Shown piece after piece: positions 9,603 to 21,840 of a DNA stretch of 64,000 bases. This DNA is from Geosiphon pyriformis. Its lineage: Eukaryota > Glomeromycota > Glomeromycetes > Archaeosporales > Geosiphonaceae. Below the pieces are notes generated by a model that worked only from the letters and a program-made list of their open reading frames with translations, ran no database searches and had not been told where the DNA came from. Position numbers and translations under genes: made by a program. Every line of letters begins with the position of its first letter. Position 1 is the stretch's first letter. Location of the stretch: positions 178,310 to 242,309 of the forward strand of contig JAAOMT010000435.1 in assembly GCA_016748015.1 (NCBI GenBank), read 5' to 3'.

Positions 9603-12600
9603 GTGGGCTTATTTGGAAGGTAGTCACATGTAATATCAGAGGTATAATAAATTTAGCTAAACAGAAAAACATTGTTCATTGGCATAAGAAATCAGGTAAT
9701 ATAATTACTATTGTTACTAAGACAAAATTAAGGTCTAATATTAGGCTTTGAATTATGTATAAGTTTGATGGAATTTGGATTTTCACTACTGGTTTGGATG
9801 TGAGTTTTTATGGTGCTGGTATTGCTATAATTATGGACATCTCTTTGGCTTGGCATGTGTCAAAGATTAAGGAAATTTCTGATTATTTGATTTTTGTGCA
9901 TCTTCTGTTTAAAAACAAGCTTTCAGTTACATTTTTGGGTCTCTATGCTGGTGTTTTGGTTGGTACATGCTTTGGCCAAGCTGCTGATATCAATTTTATG
10001 ATTTCTAAAGCTGTCAATTCCAGTTTTTTTGTGATCTTGGGTGGGAATTTTAATGAAAATAGATCTAAGAGGAGTGTGAGCTTCAAGTTTTGCTTAAGTT
10101 TGGGCCTGGTTAACATTTTTAATGGACATTTCCTGGCCAAAGCTTCTACTTAGAGCAATTCTAGAAGTGTTGAAAAGGTGATTGATTTCATTTTTGTAAG
10201 CAGAAATTTGGTGTTTACAGTAGTATTGCACAAAGTTAATAATGTGTCAGAATTTTTTGATACAAATCACAAGTCAGTTTTGGTTTCAATTGGTTTAAGT
10301 AGACTCTTGGATGCTCATCTTATCAGCATTTGCAAGCAAGCCAACCAAAATCAATAGAAGTTCAAATTGGGAGATGCAGATAATATTCAATAGTTGAGCT
10401 TTAAAAACTATTCTTCTGCTAAGTTGTTGGTCAGATCAGACATATTTGAGAGTACAAAAGACAATAATGACTTAAATATGATGTGGAAAATAATAGAAAA
10501 AACCATGGTACAAGCTGCTGATGTGGTGTTTTCTAAAGTTTAGTACAGTGAATATGATTACTCGAGGAATAAACAATCTTCAAAATTCTTCAAATTAGAG
10601 CTGCTTATTGCTAAGATCATGAAATTTAGGAATTCTGGTAATCTTCCAAACTTTGACTGCCTTGTGAAAGTCCGGTTAAATATTAATAAGATCGAAACAT
10701 CTATGGTTGTTGGCATAATATTGAATGGTGCAAGCTTAATGAATCTAGTTAAGCATTTGTTGGTAGTGAAAAAAAAGTACAGAAAATCTAAGTATTGTGA
10801 GTTTAAAATTGCTAAAGATATGGCCATTAGAAAGACAATTGACCATTGTATAGAAAATTTTTGTTCTGATAAAGGGTAGATAATAAGAAGCATTTTGGAA
10901 TGCTTATTTTACAAAGTAGTTTTAGATCACTTGGTAATAGATAATGAATTGGTAATTGAACCTAATAAGATTAAGCTCAAAATTGATAAAATTATGAAAG
11001 AGTGAACAAGAAAGCATTCAGTACTTCCAAAAATGCCTGACCTTTGGTCTTGACAATATATGTCTCTGAATTATGTAGATAATAAAGCTTTTTTTGATAT
11101 AATAAAAAAAATTGGTTTGGCAGAATTGTCTTTGGTTATTAATAACTTGCCAAATAATAAAGCAGCTGGGTTGTTTAAGATATCTAATGAACTTTGGAAA
11201 CATTGTGGTGAGGAGATATTGGTCTGTCTTTTAAAGTTACTGAATTTGTGTTTGAGTTTGGGTGAAATTTCGGCTGCCTAAAAGAAAGCATGAATGTCAA
11301 TAATCCTGAAACCTTATGAATAAAATGATGTTTTGACGAATACTAGATCTATTGTATTAGTTGATACTGCACATAAGATTTTATCTAAGATTTTTTCTGA
11401 CCAAATATTTTTAGCTTGTAGCAAATTTGGTGTTTTTCATGGTGATAATTTTTCAGTATTGAAGGGTACTTCTACCCAGTCTCTTATTTTTGCAATTGGT
11501 TTTGTTATTGAAGATGTCCTAGAAAAAAATAGAGAGCTATGACTGGTGTTACAAGATATGTGCAAAGCTTATAACTTAGTAGGCTGGAATTATTTGAAGG
11601 CTAGCTTGTACTGTATATGGATGTATGATCAGTTTATTAAGTTCTTTGATAACATTCATGAAAACAGGATTAATAAGGTAATGCCAGATTTTGGATTTTT
11701 AAATGACTATAGAGTGCATGATAATTTGGATCAAGATGAGATTTTTTCTTCACTTCTCTGAAGAATTTTTTATAATCCACTCTTGTGTGAGGTTAAAAAA
11801 CATAAGCATTTGTGTAGATACAGAATTGATATTAGATTTTTGGTGAGATTAAGCAGAGTTAAAACAACTGGTAATAAAACTACTTTTTTGGTGGCTGGTG
11901 CCTTTGTTAATAATACAATTTGAGTTGAAAGTTGTCAAACTTCTATGCAATACATTTGAATATTGCTAATAAGTTTTTTAAGATTAATAACATTTTAATT
12001 AATAATAACAAAACAGTGGCTATTCCAATTAATTAAGGTGTTAAGTCTGCTTTTCTGCTGATTAATAACTTAACAATTTCTATTGTTAAAAGAGGTGAGA
12101 CACACAAATACTTGGGAATTTTTTTGTCTACTGAGGATTTTTCTAAGTTTAGTTTGGCCCAAGCTTATATGGATGTTCAGTTTTTTTCTAATGTGGTGTT
12201 ACAAAAAGTTATTACAGATAAACAATTTTTGTACTTAATTTTGATTGTCTTGCAGCCAATTATTAGTTACAGAACACAGTTTAGCTTTATTTCTTTAAGT
12301 ATGTGTTGCAAATGGGATTTAATAATCAGAAAAGATCTTAGAATCAAGGCTGGTCTACCATGTGACTTTTCCAGTAAGGTTTTGTACTATTTGTTTTTGT
12401 ATGGCTTGAAATTTTTTGAGTAAGTGCAATCTAAAGGAAAACTGGCTTTACTGATTTCTTTCTTCAATGTCTGTGGTATTCTTAGTTGTTTATTTGAGCA
12501 TAGGTTTTTGGATTTACAGATTCTGAAGTAGTCTTCTCTAAATCCTTTACAGTTTTTTGTCAGGTTATATGTTAGTTCAATAAACAATTTTTTGGCTGGT

Positions 12601-14288
12601 GTGGTAAAAATATTTTTAGAAAATAAGTTGTTCTTGGCAAACAATTTACTTAGTGCTTTTCATGAATCTGACAGATTTTTTATGTTTTGTATCTTGAGAC
12701 AGCCTTTGTATTATAATTCAGTTTTATCTTTGAAGAGATTTAATGTAGCTTTTGGTGATAGACTCTTAAATAAAAAAAAGAAGATAATAAAATAGAAAAC
12801 ATTTTGACAGTGAAAGAGGCTAAATCCGAGAGGCTCTGTGTTTTGTTGGTTTATACTGACATCTGAGTTTTTGGTTGGGAATGTTTCTCTGGAAGTTGAG
12901 TCTGCTGTAGTTTCTGATATGCCTGTGATAGATATTTTGGAATCTGAGGTATTTTCTGAAGTCTGTGGTAGTTTGTTGAAGATTTGGTCTGATTGTATTG
13001 AGATTTACATGGATGGATCCTTGAAGAGTACTGGCTCAGCTAAAGTGGTGAGTGGAGCAGCTGTTTACTTTCTTGCAGTGAATATGGATATTGGAGTGAA
13101 AGTAGATAGGCTTTTGTCTTCCACTTTAACCAAATTGCAGACTGTTGCTTTGGCTTTGATGTACATTCTGTCTTCATGTTCTGTGATTGTTTACTCTGAC
13201 AGCCAATCTGTAATTGATGCATGTCTGTCTGAGACCTTATTGGCTGTGCCAGATTTCCATAATCATTGTTGAATCAAGCAATTGCATATAGTCAATTTTT
13301 TTAAAGATAAAGACATTTCAATAAATTGGGTAAAAGTTAAGAGCCATTTGGGAGTACCAGGCAATATTAAAGCAGATATGCTGGTAAGTAAGACTATCTC
13401 CTCTCCTTTTTCTTTGCTGGTTGGAATTTAGGAATGGTTTTTGGTTGCTGAGAATACTGCCATATTTGGTAATGCTTATCATTTTGTAAGCAACATATAC
13501 CAATCAATTTGCCATGCTCATTGAAAGACTAGTCCTGGTTATAATATGGTCCCAAATATTTTGATTAAGGAAATAGATTGGAAAGCTATTATGATGGTCT
13601 GACAACTGAATTCACACATGCTTTCTGAGTTTACCAGTCAGAAATTGGCTAGTATACAAACATATTTGATAAAAACAGTGTATAGATGGCTGCCAGTTGT
13701 AGTTAGAAAAAAGTTATATAACAAAGGCTATCCTGGGGTGCTGTGCTTACTGTGTGGTAAAATAGAAGTGTTTAATCATGCTTTTATATGTTCTGGTAAT
13801 ATTGGTCTCTGTGAAAATATTTTGGCTAAAGCAACTAAGAAATAGGTTTCATTGACAAGTTCTTCTTGCCCATCTTCATCTTCTATTCTGTGTTTACTTT
13901 TATCATATTCTTTAGATATGAGTCTATATACTGCTATTTGTAAAGGCTTTGTTTTAAGGGATTGGTATGCTGAAGCTGTTTTGTGCTTTAAAGGGAAAGG
14001 AAAAGCTGTTCTGGCTATCATTAATTATGTCAAGTTTGTGGTGAAGCTATATCATGCTAAGGTATGGCTTATTAGATCCAAACATAGAATAGATATGGAG
14101 AAAACTGGTTTAGTCAAGAATGATAGTTTAGTTTTGGACTTATCTCTGTGTTTGGTGTCCACATTATCCAATGAATGGTTTGTATGCTTGGTATTATAGA
14201 ATCTTTTATAGTTAACTTTGGTAAACACAAGATGTATCATTTTTTTTTTGGTTTAGGTGGTAATATGTATATTCATATAGATGTATAG
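9599..14288 (+). pseudogene. LINE copy 1 ORF2 (APE endonuclease, RT, RNase H), decayed
   Basis: Begins at ATG 9599-9601, overlapping the ORF1 stop. The endonuclease spans about 9620-10300: TCNIRG at the start, GNFNEN where GDFN is expected (near 10040), VIDFIFVS, and TNHKSV in place of SDH near 10270. The RT spans about 11100-12100: LPNNKAAG, a palm stretch with LQDMCKAY, and AFVNN in place of the AFVDD catalytic box near 11900. The RNase H is at about 12990-13390: YMDGS, VYSDSQS and WVKVKSHLGVPGN. A zinc-like C-x2-C-x7-H-x3-C follows near 13743-13790. There are many in-frame stops (9749 TGA, 10151 TAG) and several frameshifts. Loss of both RT aspartates makes it catalytically dead apart from the stops. 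The end at 14286-14288 was set by homology to copy 2. Confidence 0.85.
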
Positions 14289-14421
14289 TATAGTCTTGAT
14301 TGGCCCAAATGACTGGCCACATGTGACAAGTGCATGAACTGTATTTAGTTTGATCCACTTAGTTTGGTTCTATATACTAGATAATAGTTGGACTTCACTT
14401 GTTAAATACATAATAAAAAAA

Positions 14422-14641
14422 ATTTATAATAAATAAAATACTTATTAATATTATAATTAAAACAATTAAAAATTTAAATATCAAAAAACATAATACAATT
14501 TTTTTTTCTATTTTTATGATCATAATTAAACAAAAAATAAAAAAAATTGTAATCTTTTGTTTATAATAAATTATTTTTACCTATTTTTTTTTACTTGTTC
14601 TTTTTCTTACAATATTTTTTTTAACATAAATTTATTTATAC
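14422..14641. other. AT-rich spacer between LINE copies 1 and 2
   Basis: About 220 bases of A/T-rich sequence after the tail of copy 1 and before the 5' hairpin of copy 2. No gene or element end is recognised. Confidence 0.6.
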
Positions 14642-14712
14642 AAAAAACTTCTTTCTTTTTTTTATCCAAAATTCCAAAAAAAAGTCTAAAGTTTTTTATA
14701 AAGAAGTTTTTT
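14642..14712 (+). repeat. 5' inverted repeat (hairpin) of LINE copy 2
   Basis: AAAAAACTTCTTT at 14642-14654 is perfectly complementary to AAAGAAGTTTTTT at 14700-14712, a 13-bp stem with a 45-nt loop. The AACTTCTT/AAGAAGTT core is shared with copy 1 while the loop differs. Confidence 0.8.
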
Positions 14713-14785
14713 AATTATTTTGTATAATAAATTCAAACCATTCTTGCTTGATTATGAGGCCACTGTTGGCTCTAATATTATTGTC

Positions 14786-16562
14786 ATGAAAAAAACTATT
14801 ATGAATTCTGGTTTATTAGTTGGTTTTGAAGCTGTTCTGTTAAGGAAAAAGAGAAGAAATAGCATTTTGGAGGATAGTATTGGTAATAGAGAAGCTTCTG
14901 CTAGGGGTCAAAATAGTTATTCTTAAGATTCAGAGACTGGTTACACTATAAAATTTGAAAGCATTAATATGGAAAAAGAATATCTAATCAAGAAAACCAG
15001 TTTTAATTATGGTGGCTAGAGGAAATCCTAATCAAATGCCTAAAAATTCAAGAATAAAGACCAAAAAAGCTCTTAGCAAGCCACTGAATAAAATAAATTT
15101 TTCTAAAAAGAATGATGATGATAATATTCTGATAGAAACTCCTCTAGCACTTTTTCCTTCTCTAAAGGATCTGGTCAATGTCTTGGTTAAAAAGTCTTTT
15201 GCTTTCAATATTAAATTGGATAAAGTTATTGGTAAAATATTCCAAGAAAAATGTGTGATGATTAGAAAATTGTTTTCAGAAATCAATGATTTTAGGGGAG
15301 CATTTATCCTTTTAAAATTTGCTGGAATAATTAGAGCAATATTTACTTCTGAATTAAGCTTAGCACAGGCTTTAGATAAGGCAAAAAGTGCAAAAATCTT
15401 AGTAAACACCAATCTTAAGAAATTTGCTAGGTGATTAGATTGGGCTGTGGTATTAAAAAAAATTCCAATTGAAACATTAGCTAAGGCTATATATACTGTA
15501 CTGTCTGAATTCAGAATAATTAAGTCAATTAAGATACAATTGGTGGGGCTATAGCAGAAGACAGTAATAGAATTTGAGCAATTGGATTACACTAATTTGG
15601 TTACAGCTGAGTGGTCTATTTTAATTGGAAAAGATGCCATGTATGTAATCAGAGCTAATAATGACAAAAAATCTTGGAATATTAGAGACAGTCATAAGAT
15701 GCTGCTTTATATTCTGCTTGTGAAAACAAATGTGTATGATATTTGGGATTTTATTAATTTAGTTGATAGAAGAACATGCATTATTGATCACTATCTAGTT
15801 ACATATGTAAGAGCTAGATGTGCTGTCATCTGTTTTGGTACTGCTGAGTTACTAGATACTATCATGGGAACCATGCTAATATTAAGAAGTGCTAATTTGT
15901 GCTGGTCTTGTTTTGTTTCTGCCAAGTATCTCAAGTGTGAAAAATCTGGTTATACATCATTGGAGTGTGCCATTGGTAAGAAAATTCCATCTGGTAACTT
16001 ACCATACAGAGTTTTTTCTGAAGCCAATAAAAGCAGACTGGCCACTATCTATGCTAAGTATTTGGTTCTTGTAGCTCATTCTATTTTTTTTGAAGGTGAT
16101 TTTTGAATAAAGATTGTTAGTAAGTCTCTTCCCCTCTTTTTTTTGGTGCAAAATAATTTGGTGAATTTTGGCTTTTTTTCAGAGATAAAGCCATCCCTAC
16201 CAGTTATAATAGAAGTAAACAATAAGTTTGCTGCTTTTGAGCACAGTTTTGCCAGTTTCACAGAACAGATTAATAAGCTGGCTAAGAGATTAGATGCATT
16301 CAAACTAATGATTTTCCAGTCTAATTCTGGATGTTAACTATTGGTAATCTCTTTATTACAAAATCAAGGAGCAGATATAGTAATGAGTAAGAGTTTGGGT
16401 GCATTCATTAATGGTGAGATTATTGCAGAAGTGGTGTTTTTGAATATGTCTTCAGTGTCTAAGTTGGAAAATAATATAAAGTGTCTAATGGAAATGGTTT
16501 TAGATCTTTCAGCCAAAGTGGAACATCTTAGTGTGAGTTTGGTTTCTCTTTTATCTTAATAA
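14786..16562 (+). pseudogene. LINE copy 2 ORF1 (gag-like), decayed
   Basis: The N-terminal part is in another frame (about 14786-14925, basic KKRR-rich). From 15009 one frame runs to the end with stops at 15432 (TGA), 15552 (TAG), 16104 (TGA), 16335 (TAA) and a double TAA at 16557-16562. The order matches copy 1: a VNVLVKKSFAFNI segment, SEFRIIKSIKIQLVGL, and the knuckle near 15930-15970. There the first Cys and the His are both Tyr (YLKCEKSGYTSLEC), each explained by one transition. The C-terminal third is helical and Leu-rich. The natural stop is the second TAA, by alignment with the ATGA of copy 1. Confidence 0.8.
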
Positions 16563-19500
16563 ATGGTCTTGTTTGGAAAGTGGCTATATGTAATGTTAAG
16601 AGTATAAACAACTCTGCTAAGCAAGTAGATATTATTTGCTAACATAAGGATATAAACAATTTAGTTTTAATAGTTACTAAAACAAAGCTAAAAGAAAAAG
16701 TTTATTCATAGATTGCTGACAAGTTTGATGGTATTTGTGTATTTACTTCAGGTTTGAACTCCAAATACCTAGGTTTGGAATTGTAATTGTTATGAACATT
16801 GTTTTGGCAAAACATGTGTATAAGATTTCAGAGGTTGCTAGTAGACTTTTGTCTATTAGGCTGCTTTTTAGACATAAGTTATCTGTTTCAATTCTGGGGC
16901 TTTATGCTGATGTTATGCTGGCTGTGTGTTTGTTTCAGACTAGAGAGATCAACTTTTTGATTGTAAAAGCAGTAAATGAATTTTTTTTTGTTATCTTAGA
17001 TGAAGATTTTAACGAAAATAGTTCATGCAAATGTGCCAGTTTCAAGAAATGTCTTGATTTAGAGTTGGTAAATTTTCTGTTAGGGAGTTCAGTTACAAGA
17101 AGTTCTACATAAAAAAACTTAAAAAGTGTTAAAAAAACAATAGATTATGTGTTTGTTTCCTCAAATTTGGTTAATGCAATAGTAAGTCATAATGTTTTGA
17201 ATGTCAGTAAACACTTTGACACTAATTACTGAGCTGTTTTTGTGTCCATAAATTTGGGTGGTTTGTTAGATATGCAGTTGAACTTTTTTTGCAAACAAGT
17301 GAATAGAAATCATTGGACATTTGATGTTAAAAATGCTAATGAGGCAGAGTAGTGCAAGTTCAAAGAGTCTACAATGGCTAATGCAACAATATTGTCTAAT
17401 AAATTTGTTATTTCTAAGGGGTTTTTAGATTTAAATACTATGTAGAATACCATTTGCAAAGTGATGTGTCTTTCAGCAAATAAAGTTTTTAAGAAAAAAT
17501 AGTTTAAGAACTATGACAGTGTTTTCACTAAGAAATTTTCTAGGTTTCACAAGCTATAAATTTTGGTGTTAAAAATTGCCAAGTCTTTATGTAAAGATGT
17601 TAATGGTGCTTTTGAATCTTTAATGAACTGTTGGACATTTTTAAATGTTAATAAGGCTTTGCCTGTTCAGATTCTATTAGATTCTGGTATAGATTTTAGT
17701 CATGTATATTCAGCTTTTTTCAGTATAAAAAAGTCATATCATGTCTTCAAGTTTGCTAAGTCTTTACAAGCTGAGAAGTTATAAATTAGATCAGCTATCA
17801 ATAAGCAAATAAAAAGTTTTGCAGTCAATAAGAGTTATATAATTAGGAGTATATTAGAACATCTTTTTCAGAAGATAGTTTTAAACCATCTGGTCATTAA
17901 AGATAAGCTGATTCTGGAATCTGACCTGGTTAAGACCAAGGTAGATGTGATTATAGAGGGTTAAACTAAGAAGCATAAAGTGGTGGCCAATTTCTTTAAT
18001 AATTGGTCTTGTCAATATTGGCCTTTGGAGTATATTTTTGATAATGTTTTTTCAAATGTGATGTGTTTGGTTAGTTTCAATGAGTTGTTCAGTGTGGTTT
18101 TTAATCTATCTAATAGCAAAACTGCTGATCTTTCTGGGGTCTCAAATGAGCTTTGAAAGCATTATAACAAGTTGGTCTTAAATATGCTTTTAGTGCTTTT
18201 GAATTCTTGTTTGTCTTATAAATTGGTGTTTGGTGCTTAAAAAGAGGCTTGGATCTTGATGATTCTCAAGCCATATGAGTAAAAGAAGATTTTTATGAAT
18301 ACTTGATTTATTGCTTTAATTGAGACTACTTGTAAGATCTTATCTAAGATTCTTTTAGATAGAATCTTTTTAGTGTGTAGTGTTTATAATATTCTATAAG
18401 AGGACAATTTTTCAGTTTTAAAGAGTATAACAATGCAATCTCCTATTTTTGCCATTGGTTCAGTTATTGAAGATGTTTTGAAAAAGAACCACAAATTCTG
18501 ATTGGTCTTGCAGGACATGTGAAAAGCCTATGATTCTGTTAAATAAAAGCATCTTAAGAAGAGTTTGGTCAAAATAAAAATGTGTGACAAGTTCATTAGA
18601 TTTTTTGGTGGTATTTACAATAATTGTGTCAACAGGATTATAACTGATTTTAAATTAACAGATGGATATTGGGTGCATAATAATCTGGATTAGGGGGAGG
18701 TGTTTTCACTTTTTTTTGGTACATATTTTATGATTCTTTTTTGTGTAAAGTCAAGAGACAAGAAAGTGTATGTGAGTACAGATTGAACTCTCATTTCATT
18801 GCTAAAACTGGTCATGCAGAATTCTAGGTTGGATTGACATTTTTTCTTGCTGCTGGTGCTTTTGTTAATAATACTATTTGGATTGGTAGCAGTTAGACTA
18901 CTACTTAACACATTTTCAATGTTGTTAATGAATTTTTTCGAGTTAATGATATTTCTATAAACAATGACAAGACTATGGCTATTTTCATTAATTGTAAAGT
19001 CAGAAGCTTTTTATTATTGATTAGTGGTTTGCCTATCTCCATTGTCAAAAGGGAAGAATCTCATCATTACCTAGGTATTTTTCTGTCTACTGAGGGATTG
19101 TTAAAGCCTAGCTTGGCCAAAATGCATTTAGATGTCTAGTTTTTTTCCAATTTTGTTCTGAGAAAGGCTATTTCGGATAAACAGTTTTCTTATTTGGTGT
19201 TAGTAGTTCTTTATTTTATTGTTGATTATCAAACACAATTCAGCTTTGTGTTTGTTAGTATATGTAATAAGTGAGATGTTTTGATTTATAAGGACCTAAA
19301 ATTGAAGACTGGTTTGTCTCTCAATTTCCCCAGTAACATACTTTATCATCCTTTTTTGTATAGTTTTAAGACTTTTGAACAAGTTTAGACTAACACAGAT
19401 CTCATAACTTGCAAGCTTTGTTCTGGTACCCAGTGCATCCTTTGAGTTTTCTGGCTTGCATTAGGGTCAGTTCATCTAATAACTTCTTGGCAGATGTGAT

Positions 19501-21181
19501 TCATGTTTTTTATAAGTACAATTTGTCCTTGGGTGGTCTGATAAACAATGTTTTCCGTTTTTGAGATGATACTCTTATGTCAAAGGTGCTCAGCAAATCC
19601 AATTTCTTTAGGTTTCTCCTTTTGCTTTGGCAATATGACATTGCTTTTGTGGAACAGCTTTATGGTAGTAATGGTGTTATTTTTAATTGGAAAACCTTCA
19701 AGCATTGGAAGAAGTTGGACCTGTGTGGTTCTGTTCCTAACTGGTTTAAGCTTTCTGTTGAATACTTAAGTGGTATGGCTTCTTCTTTTATCTGTTTCTC
19801 TTCTTTAAATGTTTTTAAATTTTTGAATGTTTTAAAGTCTTGTGAGTTTGGGATTATTCATGATCATTTGTTGAATGTTAAGATTGACAGTTTTTCTGTC
19901 TATACAAATGAATTTCTAAAAGACTTAAAGAGTGCTAACATAAGGGCTGGTGCTGCAGTTTTTTTTGAAAATATAGGCTTAGATTTGGGGATTAGGGTCT
20001 CTAGTCTGATGTTTTTTACTTTGACAAAGTTGCAGGCTATTGCTCTGGCTCTTGAATGTGTTCCCTCTTTAAGCTTAATTTGTCTTTTTATGGACAGTTA
20101 AGTTGTCTTGAATATGTGTATGTCAGAATTGGATTTAGTGCATCTAGATTTTCAGAATTGGTATTGAATTAAGCATCAGTACATCATAAATGTCATTAGA
20201 AAGAAGAATTTAGATATTAGCTGACACAAAATGAAAGATCATTTAGGAGTCTTAGGTAATAAATGTGCTAATATACTTGCCAATGCTGTTTTTTTTTCTC
20301 TTTGGTACCTTTCTCCTCACTTGGAAAAATATTGTATTTTGGCTAAGAGTAGTGTCATTTCTGGTAATTCTAAACATTTTGTTTGTAAGATCTTTTGAGC
20401 TGTTTATTGTGTGCATTGGAAAGTTGGTTCTGGTTCTAAAGTTTTGAGTAATAATTTGTTTTCAGACATCAATTGACTTAGTTCATCTTTGGTATGGCAT
20501 CCTAACTCACACATGGCTACTGGTTTTATAAGTAAGTTTACTGTTAGCATTCACATATACTTTATGAAGACTTTGTATTATCAGCTGTCTGTTGCTGTTC
20601 AGAAGCATCTATACAACAAATGTTATCCCAATGTATTGTATTTGTATTGTGACAATGTTGAGATTTTGGACCATGCTTTTTTTTGTGTGATTGATGGTTT
20701 TGTTTGCTGATAGTTGTTGAATGTTCATGCAGCTGCTTGGAGTGCACTTTCTGGTTTTTCTCTTTCTTCTTTGTATGTGTTTCAATTTCTGTTTTTTTGT
20801 GTTATAGATGTTGCAGTATGCATGACTCTTTGTAAGAGCTTTGTCTTTAGAAATTGGCTTCAAAAAGCTGTGTCTGTCTTTGGAAGTTCCAAAATTGCAG
20901 TTTGGAAGGCTGTGAATTTTGTGCAAAATTTTTGTCTTATTTTTAGAAATAAAATTTGGTTGGTCTGGGCTAAATATTGTGCTTTCATGAAAAAAAATAG
21001 GCTGATATCTGTTAATAGTTTGGCTCTAATCTTAGTATCTGAGATGTTTTTGTTGCTTTTTGTTAGTGTGGTTAAATTGCTGGATATTGCTGAAGCATTT
21101 AGTGTTGGTTTTGGTTTTCATAAATCTTGTTTATTTTTTTTAAATATTGGAAACCCAGTTTTGGTTTATGTAGGTGCTTAG
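16559..21181 (+). pseudogene. LINE copy 2 ORF2 (APE endonuclease, RT, RNase H), decayed
   Basis: The ancestral ATG is now ATA (16559-16561), followed by NGLVWKVAICNVK. Endonuclease spans about 16600-17280, with EDFNEN in place of GDFN and TNY in place of DH. RT spans about 17980-18960, with the catalytic box AFVNN near 18860. RNase H spans about 19890-20290: YTNEF replaces YTDGS, and LTKLQAIALALE is well kept. In the C-terminal zinc-like motif near 20630-20690 the first Cys has become Tyr. The natural C-terminus is near 21179-21181 (TAG). Multiple stops and at least three frame changes are present. Confidence 0.8.
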
Positions 21182-21318
21182 TGTTGTCCTGATTAACTTA
21201 AATGACTGTTTACATGTAGAAAATACATGATTTACATCTAGTTTAGATCAATTTTTGATGTATAATACTAGACAGTATTTGAATTTTACTTGTTAAATGA
21301 ATAAAAAAAATAAAAATT

Positions 21319-21840
21319 ATTTATGATTATAAAATTAGTTAATAATTTAGTTAATATTGCAATATTAAAAAAAATAGTGTAAAAAACCACTTTAATTAAA
21401 AAAAACTATGATATTTATGTATATAATTTGAAAAGCTCTGTTAAACAATTTAAAAAAATTGCTGTTAAGTCTAATGTTGTGAATTTTTTTATTAGATCTT
21501 TGGTTATATTTTTATTAGATCTTTGGTTATAAATATATTAAAAATTAGTAATTTAATCAAATGTTATTTTTAAGACAATAAAATTAATAGTAAAGAAAGT
21601 AGTATTAATAAGATATTTAATCTAAAGAATTTAAAAAACATATTAATAAAGAAAACCAGTTTTATTAACTTATATATAATAACAAACTCATAAATAAAAT
21701 TATGCTAAAGAATATTTGTATTAAAACTTATAATTTAGTAATATTTTCTAAAAAATTGTCTTTTAATATGCTAAATAATAATAATATTTTCAACTTGTTA
21801 CTGCTTATACTTATTATACTAAATTATTTATGACTACAAA
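21319..21840. other. AT-rich spacer or unrecognisable LINE remnant
   Basis: A/T-rich with no recognised coding. The 17-nt string ATTAGATCTTTGGTTAT occurs at 21491-21507 and 21514-21530, a 23-bp tandem duplication. The position suggests the degraded 5' part of LINE copy 3, but homology cannot be shown by eye. Confidence 0.45.

Larger units (their letters stand above)
7586..14421 (+). mobile_element. LINE copy 1: near full-length non-LTR retrotransposon, inactive
   Basis: About 6.8 kb, with a 5' hairpin, ORF1, ORF2, a 3' UTR and an A-rich tail beginning after ACTTGTTAAAT near 14400. ORF1 has a CCHC knuckle; ORF2 has APE endonuclease, RT, RNase H and a C-terminal zinc-like motif. The residual protein resembles a LINE family common in Rhizophagus (from general knowledge). 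The 3' UTR is shared with copy 2. Both ORFs are broken by stops and frameshifts, most of them explicable as C-to-T or G-to-A changes. No target duplication could be identified in the AT-rich flanks. Confidence 0.88.
14642..21318 (+). mobile_element. LINE copy 2: near full-length, diverged sister subfamily, inactive
   Basis: Same layout and orientation as copy 1: 5' hairpin, ORF1, ORF2, 3' UTR and A-rich tail after ACTTGTTAAAT near 21300. ORF1 differs clearly from copies 1 and 4, so this is a separate subfamily. ORF2 and 3' UTR are homologous. It carries more stops and frameshifts than copy 1 in the RT region. Confidence 0.87.

Noticed and set aside
7748-21181. Alternative genetic code or programmed readthrough, because TGA, TAG and TAA occur within long homologous frames
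   Set aside because: All three stops occur at former Trp and Gln codons together with frameshifts and catalytic-residue losses, while the host genes use the standard code. Pseudogene decay is simpler.
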